64,000 nt of DNA from Loripinus fragilis (GCA_964019695.1 OZ026517.1:54553672-54617671), one strand, 5' to 3'. Counted from the first letter of the stretch, positions 25,276-37,299 are shown. The notes: generated by a model not told the origin, from the letters alone. Translations and numbers: made by a program.

Positions 25276-25677
25276 TGATTTATGGTGTTAATACTCGTTA
25301 AGCTTGTTTGGGCGCTCCGAAACTGACTAAACCACGCCTCGTTTTCACCATTTACCTATGTCTAAGATGGATTAGTCCTAATTACGCATGCATGAGGTGC
25401 CGCCTTTACAGAAAGCGAAAAGTGAAGTATATATACTCTTTATTTCCTCTTTATCAGAGATTACAACATGATAATGAACAGTTAAACAGAATGAAAGACA
25501 AAATATATAAGAAAGGTATATACATATGACACAAATGCATGCTATAATTAGCAGGAAAGAAGTGACTGCTGGAAATCGCATCCAAATTAACATTCGGGTG
25601 TACCCTTTAACAGGTTTGATCTGGGTTCTTTGGCAGCTTGTTCGTGTGGTAGCCTTAGGGGGGAACAACACGAATTG

Positions 25678-28600
25678 AAGTAAGTAATGGTGCAAAGATC
25701 AGGAATCGATACAATCAAGTACCACACCTGACCCAGGATACCAATGGGAAAGTGACAAACTCACAGAAGACACCACAAACGAGAGCCAAGAGGTCAGCCC
25801 TTTCCCAGCAGGTGACCACAAAGCACATATAAAAAGACGCGCACAAAACATAGCAAACACAAGACAGAACAAAAACATAAAAGATCCACAAAAGAAGTAC
25901 CGCCTTGGAACGGTCAGTAAAATATTTTACTGGAGGGCTTAAACCGGTTTAACGGCGCCAACCTCACCCTTAATTCAGATGTGGATCAAGACACATAGAT
26001 ATTTGGTTTGCATGAAAGACCCCTAACTTATCAATGAATCATCTCCTAAAACATATAAATCAAGATATAACAAGGAGATAAAGCAAGGATAAGGACTCAA
26101 CAGTAAATTAAACTGAATACCGGAGCAAAAGAAATCCAACAGGTAAACCCCGGTGGTCCCGACAAACAGCCAAAGCATCAGGCCCCTACCATCTCATCAA
26201 TAGATAAGTCTTTAAGTCGGAACCATCATAGAGTCTGAAGTCCGACCCACCGGCGTGCAATTAAAGAGGAAAGCAAAGTTGCCAACCGTGATTGGGTTGA
26301 CTACCAAGCATGCAGTCTGTTGCAATACATTAATGTTATAGCCAATCTTTTTATAATGGGAAATTATTTTAATGAACTGCGCTGAAAAATTATTAGAGCC
26401 AACAATCTTCTTCAACTTATACACCAAGTCACCATAGAAATCAGGTTCCGAAAGTCCTTGGAGCAAGAGAGATTTAAGTCCAACTTGGAATTTAGAAATC
26501 AAATCATAGTATCGTCTATAAAATTTTGAAAATGTTTTGCGAAGTTTATGATACCGATAGCCTTGTTTAAAAAGTTTCTGAGTTAACAATTTATTGCGAG
26601 TGTTGAAGTCAGCAACATAGCTAGATGCTCTAGCAAAACGAATGAGTTGAGAGATATAGACTCCATAGGATGTAGAACGAGGAACATCACCATCTAAAAA
26701 TGGGAAATTGACAATTTCAAAATCAAAGTCGTCACGTTTGTCATAAATTTTGGTAGAAACAATATCATTAGAAATTGACAAATGCAAGTCTAAAAATGCG
26801 GCTTCGGTATCAGAGGCATTGGCTTTATTAAGTTGGAGCTCTGAAGGGTATATTTGACTAACCATTTTGTCAAAATAAACATTATTAATATTTAAAATAT
26901 CGTCCAAATATCTGGAAGTAGTGTTAAACGCATCAATAACATCAGCCTGCTTATCATCAGAAAGAGACATCATAAAGTCCCTTTCATAACAAAACAGGAA
27001 TAAATCTGCAACCAGGGGAGCACAATTAGTGCCCATAGGAATTCCAACAACTTGTCTATAGAGCTTGGTGCCAAATCGAATAAAATGTTGTCCAACAAAA
27101 AGGTCAGCGCATCGCATACATTTTGACACGACCATGCATGATATTTTTTAGGTTTTTCTGAAGTAAAAAATGCATTTCTGTCACTACATGCAAGGTAAGG
27201 AGAGCCTTCTCTCTGGAAGGTACTTTCAATAAGATCAATAAGTTTATCTTTAATTAAATTATGAGGTAAAGTAGTGTAAAGAGTAGAAAAATCATAAGTA
27301 GACAAACTGGTCGCATTGAAATCTCTAGCTTTAAGTTTATCTAAAATTTCACCTGAATTTTTAATCGACCAAAATAGGTTTTTACCAGATCTCTCATATA
27401 CCTTTTCACAATATTTGATAACATGTTTTTTAACAGCTGTAAGACACGAGGTTAACAATTTAGAAAGTTCTGTTGTTGTACAAGAACTAGAATTTGCAAT
27501 AAATCTTGCTTTATAGGGTTTTTTATGGAGTTTAGGTAACCAGTACAACGTAGGAACTTTGTCTTGATTTTCTTTAGCCTTGACACCAAAATGCAGGGCT
27601 GTATGACAACCATGCCCATCAACAATCACCCTTTCACTTAAAGAAGGCTGCAGTTTATAGGCATTAGTGTCAACAAGCTCACGCTTAAGAGTATTAATAT
27701 AATACAATCGTCAAACAACTACAACATTGTTAGCAGCTTTATCTGCTGGAACCAAAACATAGTTCATATGAAAATCCTGGATACCTCGTTTAAGATGACT
27801 AAAAGAAGATTTAGGTTTAGGGGGCAAAAGATGTGTATTACGAGAGTAAAATGAAATACGAGTATCAATAATTTTAAAAATGTTAATCTTCCATTCCTTC
27901 AAAGCATCAGGTTCAACATTTTCCCGTTTGCACCAACGATTACTGAAGTCATTTAAAGAAGCAGCGATCTCTCTACGACATTTAGAGAAATCAATATTAG
28001 AGGGAAATCTATATTTAGGACCTTTAGAAATGATATTGCGAACTCTAGCGTCAGGAATGACATTTAGATTACCTGTAATAACAAGCCCTGCAGAGGGATA
28101 TAAATAATTTGAATTTTTACAATCTCAGGAGGCAGGAGTATTGGAATATATATCTAAATCATTTACAATTTTATTAAAGTTAAATATCGTAGACCTTATT
28201 GGTCTGTTATATTTATAACAAATGATAGGAGTTTCAGAATTATTAAAGTAATTTGGAATAGATGAAATCACTGAATTATCCTTGAAGATACTATGTAAAT
28301 CAATAAACTCAATACCTTTGTTAATGAATGGAATTTTGATAAAATGTCGTTTATGGTTGACCTCAGAATCGATATAAGGACTAAGGAAATGTTGAACATA
28401 ACACCTTGTAAGGAGTGCTGCTTTATATAATTTGTTTGCTCTATCACTTAAGACTTCAAATTCATAAGGGTGTGACCATCGACAGCTCTCTTCATACTCA
28501 GGTAGCCCTGGTGTGAAGTGGGCAGTAGCTAGTCACTTTCCTATGAATGCAATTTTATTGGCAGCTTTTGTTTCACTAAGCTGTTCACTTGTCGAAACGA

Positions 28601-28680
28601 AATACAAGTGAAGGCATGATGAAAGAAAAAGGTTAACAGGATTGATTTGTATAATCTTCAATAAATTATGTTGCTCTTAG
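25678..28680 (-). mobile_element. Naiad-type Penelope-like retroelement, copy 1
   Basis: This is the longest copy in the window. The 3' noncoding end (25678-26211) and reverse transcriptase match copy 2 at 49.6 kb closely over about 2.5 kb, starting at exactly the same 3' base (aagtaagtaatggtgcaaag). Copy 1 runs about 540 bp further 5'. The coding region stops soon after the RT with no C-terminal GIY-YIG nuclease, and a CxC-like linker precedes the RT. Both fit the Naiad clade, in which the nuclease is N-terminal. The nuclease itself is not visible, so the copy looks 5' truncated near 28680. Confidence 0.85.
26212..28676 (-). pseudogene. Naiad reverse transcriptase ORF with in-frame UGA codons, copy 1
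   Basis: The frame can be followed from a TAA at 28677-28679 to the stop at 26212 apart from three in-frame UGA codons and one frameshift. The UGAs are at 28533-28535, 28125-28127 (PAS-UGA-DCKNSN, first position of the linker CxC motif) and 27711-27713 (NVVVV-UGA-RLYY, at the start of the RT fingers). RT motifs: KVPTLYWLPKLHK, TYDFSTLYTTLP (catalytic D), GIPMGTNCAPLVADL and YLDD. A missing base near 27083 breaks the frame just before IRFGTKLY, splitting the RT into two overlapping pieces. The protein would copy the element's RNA into DNA at a nicked target. The UGAs fit selenocysteine as reported for clam Naiads; ordinary decay is the alternative, most plausible for the one at 28533. Confidence 0.8.
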
Positions 28681-28859
28681 ATTCATGGGGTAACCTTTTC
28701 GTCCTCCAACTGTTTAGCTGCATAGAGCATGATTTTATGGGGAATGCGCATTGTTACTGTGGAATGCCAAACTGCGGTCCTTGCACTCCTATACATTTGA
28801 CAGCCACATCAGGAGGACGAAAAGCTATACTTGGTCTGCCATATTTCATATAAATCCTG

Positions 28860-29250
28860 ATGATCTGACTCACGAATTCAATATAGTGCTGCAGCAATGT
28901 GGCAAAAAGTAGCCTAATTTTAGAGGTACCCATACCAGCAGGGTAACAAGTACCACTATATACCAAATTAAAGCTTAGAGTCTGCTCATTTCAAAACTGC
29001 ATGATGCCACTTTCAAAATTTTGTGCGAAATTTTTTACGGCCCTTCAAAAGTATACACCCTAAATTGTTAGTATTCGTTTTCTGTGTGCTTCCCAAACAG
29101 GTATTATCCTCATATATGCACATAAAAATCTATTTCTTGTAAATTGTGGAGTGGAACATGAATAAATATAATTATAGATAATGAATGACGATATCCAGTC
29201 TGGTTTTCAACATTTTATGAGGTCATTGAGTACAAAAGTCACGAAAACCT
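28860..29250 (+). mobile_element. LINE 3' end fragment
   Basis: This is an inverted, diverged match to the 3' end of the LINE at 33.6-34.8 kb. Shared blocks include TACCCATACC followed by GGGTAACAAGTA, then AAAGCTTAGAGT, CTGCATGATGCCACTTTC and, further on, GGTCATTGAGTACAAAAGTC. Only the last few codons and the 3' UTR are represented. Confidence 0.65.
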
Positions 29251-29669
29251 ATTACATTGACATAACATTAATCTGGATGCAACTGCATGTAATCCTGTTC
29301 AATTTCGTAGGGAGTTTTATTGTTAGAAATTGTTAATATTTAATCTATACTATTTTATTATTTTTGTCATACTTGCTTGTAGCAAGGGTGTGGCTTTTTT
29401 TAAAAAAAGGGTGTTACAAAGGAGTTCAAATTCGCGTCAGTCATCCGTCCGTCCACAATTTACATTAAAGTGAATTTCTCTGCAGCAATGATAACTGTTA
29501 TTAAACATTGCATAGTAACTGTCCTCTGCATATGCTTTGAGTATAGAGTGGGACCTGCTGACCTTGACCTACTTTTTACGCTCCAGTGACTTTGATATAA
29601 ATTGACATCCGTCAGTGAAAAATTTACATTAAAGTGAGTTCTCTGCAGTAGTGATATTTGAGAGTGTCA

Positions 29670-29905
29670 AACCTTGTATACAGTGATACATTTACAATTT
29701 TTGGCTTATGTGTCCTAGGACTCGCTGTTTCCCATATCAACGAGTCCAACTACAAACTTATGAGTCTAGAATACTTTTTTTAATGACAAGTCAGCAATCT
29801 TATTTCATCCTATCCTCGGACTCGCCGAAATAAAAACTTTGCATCCCAGAGACAAAATGATGCGCAAAAGATGCAGGATGCGCAGGTAACAAAATCACTG
29901 CTGTA
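29670..29905 (-). repeat. TIR MITE, family M5 (copy 1)
   Basis: The ends ATACAGTGAT and ATCACTGCTGTAT are inverted. The interior shares GTCCTAGGACTCGCTGTTTCC and TTTGCATCCCAGAG-type blocks with an inverted copy at 38.14-38.35 kb (first block quoted in part: CTAGGACTCGCTGTTTCC). CAGTGAT ends flanked by TA suggest a Tc1/mariner-driven element. Confidence 0.6.
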
Positions 29906-32288
29906 TAGTAATTATCCTCTCATTCTCTTTAACCTTGCTTTGTGACATTGACCTTTACTTTCCAGTATTTTGACTGTAACAGACATATATATGACTTTAC
30001 TGGAGCAGGTGTGACACAGCGTTCCCTCAGAACTAATGTCATGTTGGTTTAGTATAACGTTTTATCAATATCAAAACAGGATGAAGCTATATTGCTCAGC
30101 TGTGTCTGCCATACTCTTAAATGACTAGCATGCATGTGAGACACCATTACTTGTTCAAGACAAAGTGGAATTCCTAAAGACCATGAAAATGGCTTCTTCA
30201 CCAAAGACATTTACAGTCAAATTGGTCTAAAATATTTCGCAATAAAGGTGTAGTGTATTTATCCTTCCATCTGTCAAAGAGTGATGGTAAAGTACATGAC
30301 ATTCTCTATTCCGAATAACTTGTGTTTTGCATGGATAATGTACAAAAATGTATTTTCATGGAGCTGCTATTTTGCGTTCATAGGTTAGGTTGTTAGGTTA
30401 GTGCACATAGTTGTTCATTGTGAAAACAAGTATAGTGTACAGTTATCGTCACAGATACTGGTATCGCAATTTCATGTAAGGTCATTTAAAAGCTTTGGGG
30501 CAGCTGTTGAATGGTTCATAATCATAGGACGCATACATTAAGTGTGTCATTATTGTATTCAACTATCTTTTATCCATATTAATTTTGTTTGGTGGGCGGG
30601 TAGAATGTAGAATATGCAAATGGAAACTGTTATTTGTGGATAGGACTTTTGTTGCTGCATTTGCTAAGCTTACCTCGTTTAGGGATGTAGGGTCTAGTTT
30701 TTCATATATTGCTCCAACAGACTGAGTGCAAGTAAACTTTTGGCAGTTTAATAAAGGCCCATGGCCAAGATATTTCAGTCCCTAAAATTTCAGTGCACCC
30801 TGAATCATGCATTTGAAAACGGATATCTTACCAACCCCAAAGAAAGCACTGCCTACATCCCATCCAACCAGACAGTATTTTATGATCAGTCTTGTGTGTT
30901 GTTCTTATGTAAGACTGGTGAATAAGATGTTAACAGGGATATAATGTCTGATAGCAACATCATATGCCAATTCGACATGTAAGAAAGATCTCATTTGTAG
31001 CTTCTTTTTTATCTATGATGAGGAAGTTATAATAAGAAAAAGAAAATCTGTACATTTTGCAGCAACTGGGGCATGTATACGACCTTGTGTTCGCTTTCTC
31101 TGGTAGCTCTGATATGTCCTTATGCTCATCTTTGGTCGCTTTGATGGCTCTGTCCTTCAGTCCACCACTGATGAAGATTGTATGTTTCTGTTCAACTGGC
31201 TTTTATCAGTGCCGGTGTAATAAGCTACAAGGTTGTCCTTAGTTTTGCCTTCGGATAATTTCCTCTATTCTTTGAGTACTTTCATGTCTGCTTGTAGAAA
31301 CATTTTATGTCCCATTGTGGTGTTGCCTCTTTTTTGGCATACTAGCGTATTCACACCATTTACCCTATACATCTCAAATACAATGTGTATCTGTGAAATG
31401 GACTAATAGATGAAACTGGCCTAAAGTATGTAGACACGGAACTGTTCAACTATGGCTACAGATGTTATTTTAGCCGCTTTAGACAGTATAGGTAGCATCT
31501 GTATTAAAGCTCTAGCATCAAAGATAATGCATTCTGTTTTCTCAATAATTCTACTTTGCCTTCAGAAATGCTTTTGAGTTAATGGATGAAATCTGGTCAT
31601 TGATTCGAGCCATAGTTTTTGAAAACATTTTAATACTGCTTGTGCATTATCAAAAGACAAGATACCCCCCCCCCCTGAAAGAGCAAGCTGCTTAAAAACA
31701 CAGACGCATCACCTAATCATTCATGACTACACTGCTGTATCTTTGGCATGTCTGCAAGTGTCTAATTGTTAGCCTTTTGCTTGGGTTCATAGAACATCTT
31801 CTGAGGTTTGTCTTGTCCATCAAGCTTTATAAATCCTTCCTTCATGAATGATTTCCTCACTTCCCGTGCCTATAAGGCACCTAGCAAGCCTGGATGATAT
31901 AATGCATGTTGCAAAATCCGTTAGAAGTGTGAGGCGTGGCCTCTGTGGGGTCAAAGGGGATCAATGAATCGACTGTCAAACATCTAAATTATTTTTACAA
32001 CAGAATCATATTAGTGCTTTTGAATCGGAATGATGTGAAGGTCATCTCTGGTTTGGTTTACCTGTACATGTACATACACTTCGACATACATAGTTGTGGA
32101 ACATCATTGAGTACTTTGCGGTCACAGGCTTGGCTCAGAAACCACGTGACCCAGTCAATGAATTGCCTTTTAAGGTTAGTCCCGTGATTCCTCTAGATCC
32201 TATTAAAACTTTGTACTCTGTTGCATTAACCACACAGTTAATCTAGGCAGAATAGAACTTGTCCTCTGACATTTTTACAGTACATTAG
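29906..32288. other. Gene-free stretch
   Basis: No supported exon, long open frame or repeat structure was found. A C run (about 31667-31675) is the only low-complexity tract that stands out. Confidence 0.4.
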
Positions 32289-32927
32289 CCTTCATGGAAA
32301 CCATTAAAAACCTCTTAAGGAATATACTGCATTTGAAGGATTTGATATATAATACATATATGTTGCTTGTAAACATCAGTTGGAATAGTTTCGCCTTTGC
32401 AAACTGATACACATCTCAAAGACAAAACCTAGTTGGGGAGAGGAATAGTTTAAAAGTAAACAATACTATCTCCAGCGAGTCATTCCAAAAGTAATAATGT
32501 TGGAGAAATAGATATTCCCTTCCTTTTACCTGAACTCTGATAGCAGGTTATTCTGTACAACTTCACAAAAAGGACCAGATAGTATTAGTTAATTACAGTT
32601 ATATCCTCATTTCTGGAAACCATTAATAACCTCTTCAGGAATGTACTGCATTTGAAGGATTTGATATGATATACATATATGTTGCTTGTAAACATCAGAG
32701 GGAATAGTTTCGCCTTTGCAAACTGATACACATCTCAAAGACAAAACCTAGTTGGGGAGAGGAATAGTTTAAAAGTAAACAATACTATCTCCAGCGAGTC
32801 ATTCCAAAAGTAATAATGTTGGAGAAATAGATATTCCCTTCCTTTTACCTGAACTCTGATAGCAGGTTATTCTGTACAACTTCACAAAAAGGACCAGATA
32901 GTATTAGTTAATTACAGTTATATGTTC
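32289..32927. repeat. 319-bp tandem duplication
   Basis: Two head-to-tail units (about 32289-32607 and 32608-32926) share blocks such as TAGTTGGGGAGAGGAATAG at exactly 319 bp spacing. They differ by a few substitutions near the start (AAAAACCTCTTAAGG against ATAACCTCTTCAGG) and are nearly identical later. No coding frame is preserved. Confidence 0.85.
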
Positions 32928-33054
32928 ATTTCTGCGTCTGATTCATAGTCAGGATTCCTTTTAGAACTCATGCAAATGACACTGGACATCATCAGAGAAA
33001 GTTTTGTTGGTCTTGCAGCACCACTTTCAAGAACTGTATAGAAAATGTTAGCTT

Positions 33055-33260
33055 AAAAAGTAAGTGAGTACGACCAGGAAGAGGCAAGGCATAATAACTG
33101 ACTCATGACAAGCTTTGTCACACTCTTTTGCAGACAACTTTTGTTTTACACTGACAACAGCAGAGACATCAAAAAGTAAGCGAGTATGACCAAGAAATGC
33201 CACAATAACAAACTGCAGACAAACTCAAATGAACTGCAGACAAACTCAAATTCAAATGAC
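33055..33260 (-). repeat. Fragments of the Naiad-like family-2 3' tip
   Basis: AAAAAGTAAGTGAGTACGACC and AAAAAGTAAGCGAGTATGACC-type starts (first 18 bases AAAAAGTAAGTGAGTACG) are followed by CAGGAA/CAAGAAATGCCACAAT. They resemble the tips at 56.28 and 57.51 kb. A short ACTGCAGACAAACTCAAAT duplication sits at 33212-33255. Confidence 0.45.
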
Positions 33261-33619
33261 AGTACTCCGAGTCTCGCCTTACCATGAAGGTATCCAATGC
33301 TAGCAAAACCTGTTATGAGATGGTGCATTCCACCATTACATAGAAATATATATTTCATGTACATCGGTTTAGCCCAAGTGATTTCCAAAGCTTTCGTAAA
33401 TAAACCCATATCAAAATATGCAGACGTATAAATTTGAACAAGTACATTTATGCACGTTTACATTCCCTTCAGAGTTGTATTACAACTGCTATAAACTATT
33501 GGGGGACATTATAATTGGATAAATTGCTACATTAAATGCATTTATATTTACTTGATATAGCAAGGAAAGGCTCTTTTTATGATTTAAAAATGTACATGTA
33601 GATCAAATGCAATAAACGT

Positions 33620-34800
33620 GACTATTTGTAAAAATCATTGGTTTTCGCGACTTTTGCACTCAATGACCATTTTAATTATAGTTGTCAATGTGCGTAAGTA
33701 GCATATCAAATGCAAACAAAATAAATATTAACTATTGGATCATATACAACCTATTAACATGAATTTTATACAGTATGTATACTTCTTGTCATAAAAAGAA
33801 ATCATCATTCCTTTCTGAGCTATAATGATGGTACCCATGTTTAAAGGGCCGTAATTCTTTTCGCACAAAATTCTGAAAGTGGCATCATGCAGTTCTGAAC
33901 TCAGCACACTCTAAGCTTTAAAATGATGTATGATGCTACTTGTTACCCTTCCGGTATGGGTACATGTTACTTTTGGTGACCTCTGCTGCAGCACTAATAG
34001 CACTGTACAGAAATGCATCATAGGTTGTTTCAGCATTATTGAAGCATGTGTGACCTTTTGCCCCTAGCAGTGCACATAGGAATGATTCCATGTTTGCACT
34101 GCGTAGGAAATTACCAATATCAGTGCATACTTCATTTGATATAAGTCTTATAAAGGATTCTCGTTCGTTCGTAAATCGTGGACAGGCTGATACTGTATGT
34201 TTGTATATATCAGATGTTATGGTGCCACAGAAGAGACATTGGATGGGATCGTTCTGCTGTGGCACCAAAGTGCATAGTCTTGCTACAATGAGAGCTGAGT
34301 GGAAGGATGACTTGTTGTGGCTAATTGTCCATATATTTGACATTTTTATAGCTGGATGTATAAGTCTGAATCTTGCAAAATCGGCATCATTTTCCACCCT
34401 TTCCGTCCACACAGTTTCATAGTAGATTCTGATTTTGTGCTTGACGATCGTTTTCCATGCGCCTTTTGTTGGGAAAAGCGATGTTGCAAGATAACTGAGC
34501 AGCTGCTCTTCTAAATGATACTTTTGTAGGACCTTCCAGATATCAGGAATAAAACCAGATTGATTTTTATTCTCTCTCAGGACAAAAAGGTTGAGCCGAA
34601 AGTTAAAGACTTTTCTTGGCAGCAAGTTAGGGGGCATTGTACATAGATTTTGCAGAAAAAGAGCTTTCTCTTCTCAACGTAAGACATCATTAGCAGCCAA
34701 CCAAGCATTCCGAGTGCCATATCTGGCATAGTGCAAAATTTCAAGTGTTCGGTGTTTTTCAAGTCGGACAGACGCGTTTGTAACCACCTAAACGTAAATT
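33620..34800 (-). pseudogene. LINE ORF2 C-terminal part and 3' UTR
   Basis: A 233-codon open frame at 33936-34637 continues upstream in the same frame to about 34795 through one TGA (VLR-stop-EEKALFLQ). The protein has no RT core but ends in a C-X2-C-X9-H-X4-C zinc-binding pattern (C134, C137, H147, C152 of the open part, in IQCLFCGTITSDIYKH...ACPRF), which is common at the C-terminus of non-LTR retrotransposon polymerases. This module is thought to bind element RNA or DNA during target-primed reverse transcription. The 3' UTR (33620-33935) matches the fragment at 28.86-29.25 kb inverted. The RT and endonuclease are absent, so it is a 5'-truncated insertion. I cannot name the clade. Confidence 0.7.
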
Positions 34801-35097
34801 TTATAAAACTACTCTCAAAACCATTGTTTTTTTTTAAATAAAGTCATTTTCTGCATTTTTAACCCCCAAAGAATTGAAGTAAGAGAAAACTGTTCAAAAA
34901 CACCGCTAAACGTTTGCCCATTAAAATGCACATATATAGGCAACAAATTCATTTCAATTTTGTTAGCGTTTGGTCAGAAATAATGAGTTTGAAAAGTGAC
35001 CGATTAGCAGTTGGTTTTAGTATATCTGGTTAAAGCAAGGTTGTCATTTTGAAGGTGTTTCGATGGTGGCTCGACAGTGGCCCAATGACTGGGCTAT

Positions 35098-35225
35098 TGT
35101 TTGTTTGTTTGTTTGTTTGTTTGTTTGTTTGTTTGTGTTAATGCTTTAAGTCCCAGTCAACATTGTTTTCATTAATGTCAGGACGATTTCCTTTCTTCCT
35201 GGGTTGAACCAGTTCTAAGCAACGG
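35098..35225 (-). mobile_element. SINE 3' part with (GTTT)n tail
   Basis: A GTTT microsatellite (about 35098-35136) is joined to a reverse-orientation SINE 3' part ending TTCCTGGGTTGAACCAG, as at 23.3 kb. The middle part is diverged. Confidence 0.65.
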
Positions 35226-35261
35226 ATAAAGTGAGATTGGGCTGATGCAGTCAATAAACAA

Positions 35262-35492
35262 ATTGGCCATGACATGTGAGTTCCAACAATGTGGCACTAT
35301 GACACATGTAGACTCAGACGAGCCTGTGTAGCCTCCTTTTAAGCTTAGAAACTCCAAATGGCGTTCCGTCAGTAGCTTAACACTCAAAGAATATTCAAGC
35401 GACAAGCAAAGGCTCTGATCAGACTAGGCTGATCTGAGGCTTTGTTGGTCGCACATACCACATTGTTGGGAATCTCGTGTCGCGGCTCAAAT
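35262..35492 (+). repeat. Foldback MITE, family M1 (copy 4)
   Basis: The inverted ends are gacatgtgagttccaacaat and attgttgggaatctcgtgtc. The interior matches the copy at 14.8 kb (AGCTTAGAAACTCCAAATG). The internal hairpin is shortened to GGCTCTGATCAGACTAGG. Confidence 0.75.
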
Positions 35493-36150
35493 GGCTATAG
35501 ATGGACAACCACGATTTACTCCAGTACATGGCTCAAAATTAATCACCCCTTATAGATAATTGGAATTTTTATAGGGGAATACTCATCTAATAGTTGATTA
35601 AACTTCACGGTCACCATGGTAACCTAATTTTCTACACTTTTTGTCATTAATTTTTCTTCATCAAAATTCAGATACATGTACAAAATCGGTGTTTATTTAC
35701 TCCCTCTAAAATGTAAAAATGCTAATAAAGAGACAGAGAGCCTGTGATAAATGGATTTCCTGAAAAATTCAGGAAGTAAACAGACAGTGATTTGAATAGA
35801 AAACCTCTTCAAATAAAAACGTTGTTATCTGACATATCGTCAGCCATAAGGTATAAGTCAGCGTACTGTAGTTTTCTGTGATTATTAAAATTAAATGTGT
35901 GTGCAGGGGTGCTTCTATATTATGATCTGGTACTAAAAGTAAAGTCTATATTTGATTTGATAGTTCGTTTATGATACTACATTAAATAAAATTAAGGAGA
36001 ATCTAGAAGTATGTGAAATAAATAAAGTGTGTGGTTTAGCAACATTAAAATCTAATGCGAAGATTTGGATCTTGTCTGTAATTATATGTACAAGCAAGTT
36101 AGGTGCTTCGCTTATTTTGTTTTTCCTTGTACAGTGCACGAGGTTTTGCG
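35493..36150. other. Unassigned sequence
   Basis: No gene or repeat is recognised. Confidence 0.35.
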
Positions 36151-36350
36151 GTTATTCGCATTACCGTAAATGCCCCTAATAAACGCCAATGCTGACGTTT
36201 CCAGTGGAGCTTTAGGTGTTATTTATGCTCTGAGCTTCCACCTATATCCTTACATTTTTTGTGGGGCAGCGATGGCTATGGTAAGTCTTTGCATATGTAC
36301 AGACTCTTTTAAGCCTTTGCTGCTCGATGATGCGATAAGTACCAAAAAAA
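36151..36350 (+). repeat. Repeat family M4, single copy
   Basis: It shares CCAATGCTGACGT, TGAGCTTCCACCTATATCC and the CTTTGCTGCTCGATGATGCG region with the minus-strand copies at 17.6-17.96 kb. The open frame through it is part of the repeat. Confidence 0.5.
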
Positions 36351-36828
36351 TCATGTTTTGTTTGATTTTGCCTCCTCCACTTTGCGCCATAGGTTGTGAT
36401 TGTGCCATTGTCCTAGACATATACACTACTGTATATTTTATTTTCAGCGAAAATGCGTTTAGACGGACAGAGGGACGTCAGGCCCGATCTTGCCGGACTG
36501 GGTATAAAAATAAAGAATGTGAAACATTTAAAAGTTATATCAAAAGTTATTGGATTGCAAAAATAAGCGAACATAAGCAACAGAAAATTAACCAATCACC
36601 ATGAAGAAAAGATTGAATTCTCGGAAAAGAAAAACATTTTTATATTATTTGGATATCTGCATTCATTATATCTTTAAATAAATGTATGACACACGTATGT
36701 GAAATGTCTCACTAAAGTGCGTTGTTTAGTTCTGATGGCAAATGGAGCAGAACAGATATGTTTATACCACCCTTACCAACTTTAGCACGAAATATCTCAT
36801 GATGTGCAAGGCCTACACTAATGTAGGT

Positions 36829-36934
36829 GGTATAAAATAGTTATACCATGTTTGTCCACCTGTACGTAAGATAATCCACTCGCTAAAGCTCGTAGATTAT
36901 CTCCACGTACAGACGGACAACCCATGGTATAAAT
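36829..36934. repeat. Hairpin of about 105 bp
   Basis: TTATACCATG pairs with CATGGTATAA, and TGTCCACCTGTACGT with ACGTACAGACGGACA, then GATAATC with GATTATC. The loop is near actcgctaaagctc. Confidence 0.75.
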
Positions 36935-37187
36935 ATTACTAAATAACTTCTGAAGCAATTGGAGTGTGTGTAGATACCTGACAATACTATTAATGAAAGA
37001 GTAGACTCTTCCTGCGTTTAATAAACTCAATACAATAAATTGCTCTTGTAATGTTCCATGCTTAAGCTCGATCATTTATACCAAGTATCTTATATTTTCT
37101 CTAAGCTTAAACTTGTACAGCTGAGAGCACATAACCTACATATAATATCTATTTTTAAAACGTGTTGGATCGATTTTTGGAAAAAGG

Positions 37188-37299
37188 ATGAGTAGTATTT
37201 TGGATGTGGTTAAAACCGAGAAGATTTTGACGAGTTCGGCTCCAATGTGGTTTACACTTGCTCTAGATACACCAGGATTGCAATTAATTTCATCAATCG
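37188..37299 (+). other. Possible upstream exon with consensus splice donor
   Basis: An ATG (MSSILDVVKTEKILTSSAPM...) stays open for 37 codons to a textbook donor (ATCG then GTAAGT at 37300). Joined directly to the acceptor at 39345 it would meet a stop within three codons. So it is either a non-coding leader with a short upstream frame, or it needs an unseen middle exon. The link to the ankyrin gene is a guess from position. Confidence 0.2.

Larger units (their letters stand above)
22191..25415 (-). mobile_element. Long-spacer Tc1/mariner-type DNA transposon, decayed
   Basis: The transposase remnant is bounded by the exact 16-bp inverted pair CTTTCTGTAAAGGCGG (22191-22206) and its complement (25400-25415). 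Inside that come a less exact GGCGTGATTTGGCTA/GGCGTGGTTTAGTCA pair and, at each end, a tRNA-like module and T run. Length is about 3.2 kb. SINE tails have landed inside it at 23.34 and 25.07 kb. The true ends may extend a few bases outward, where ends are similar but not identical. Confidence 0.6.

Noticed and set aside
25678..26211. SECIS element in the Naiad 3' UTR
   Set aside because: ATGATGCATTGATAAG and similar words look suggestive, but I could not pair the flanks into a SECIS fold with an apical AA and a 3' GA, so it is not annotated.
34090..34422. 110-codon plus-strand frame
   Set aside because: It is the antisense shadow of the LINE C-terminal frame.
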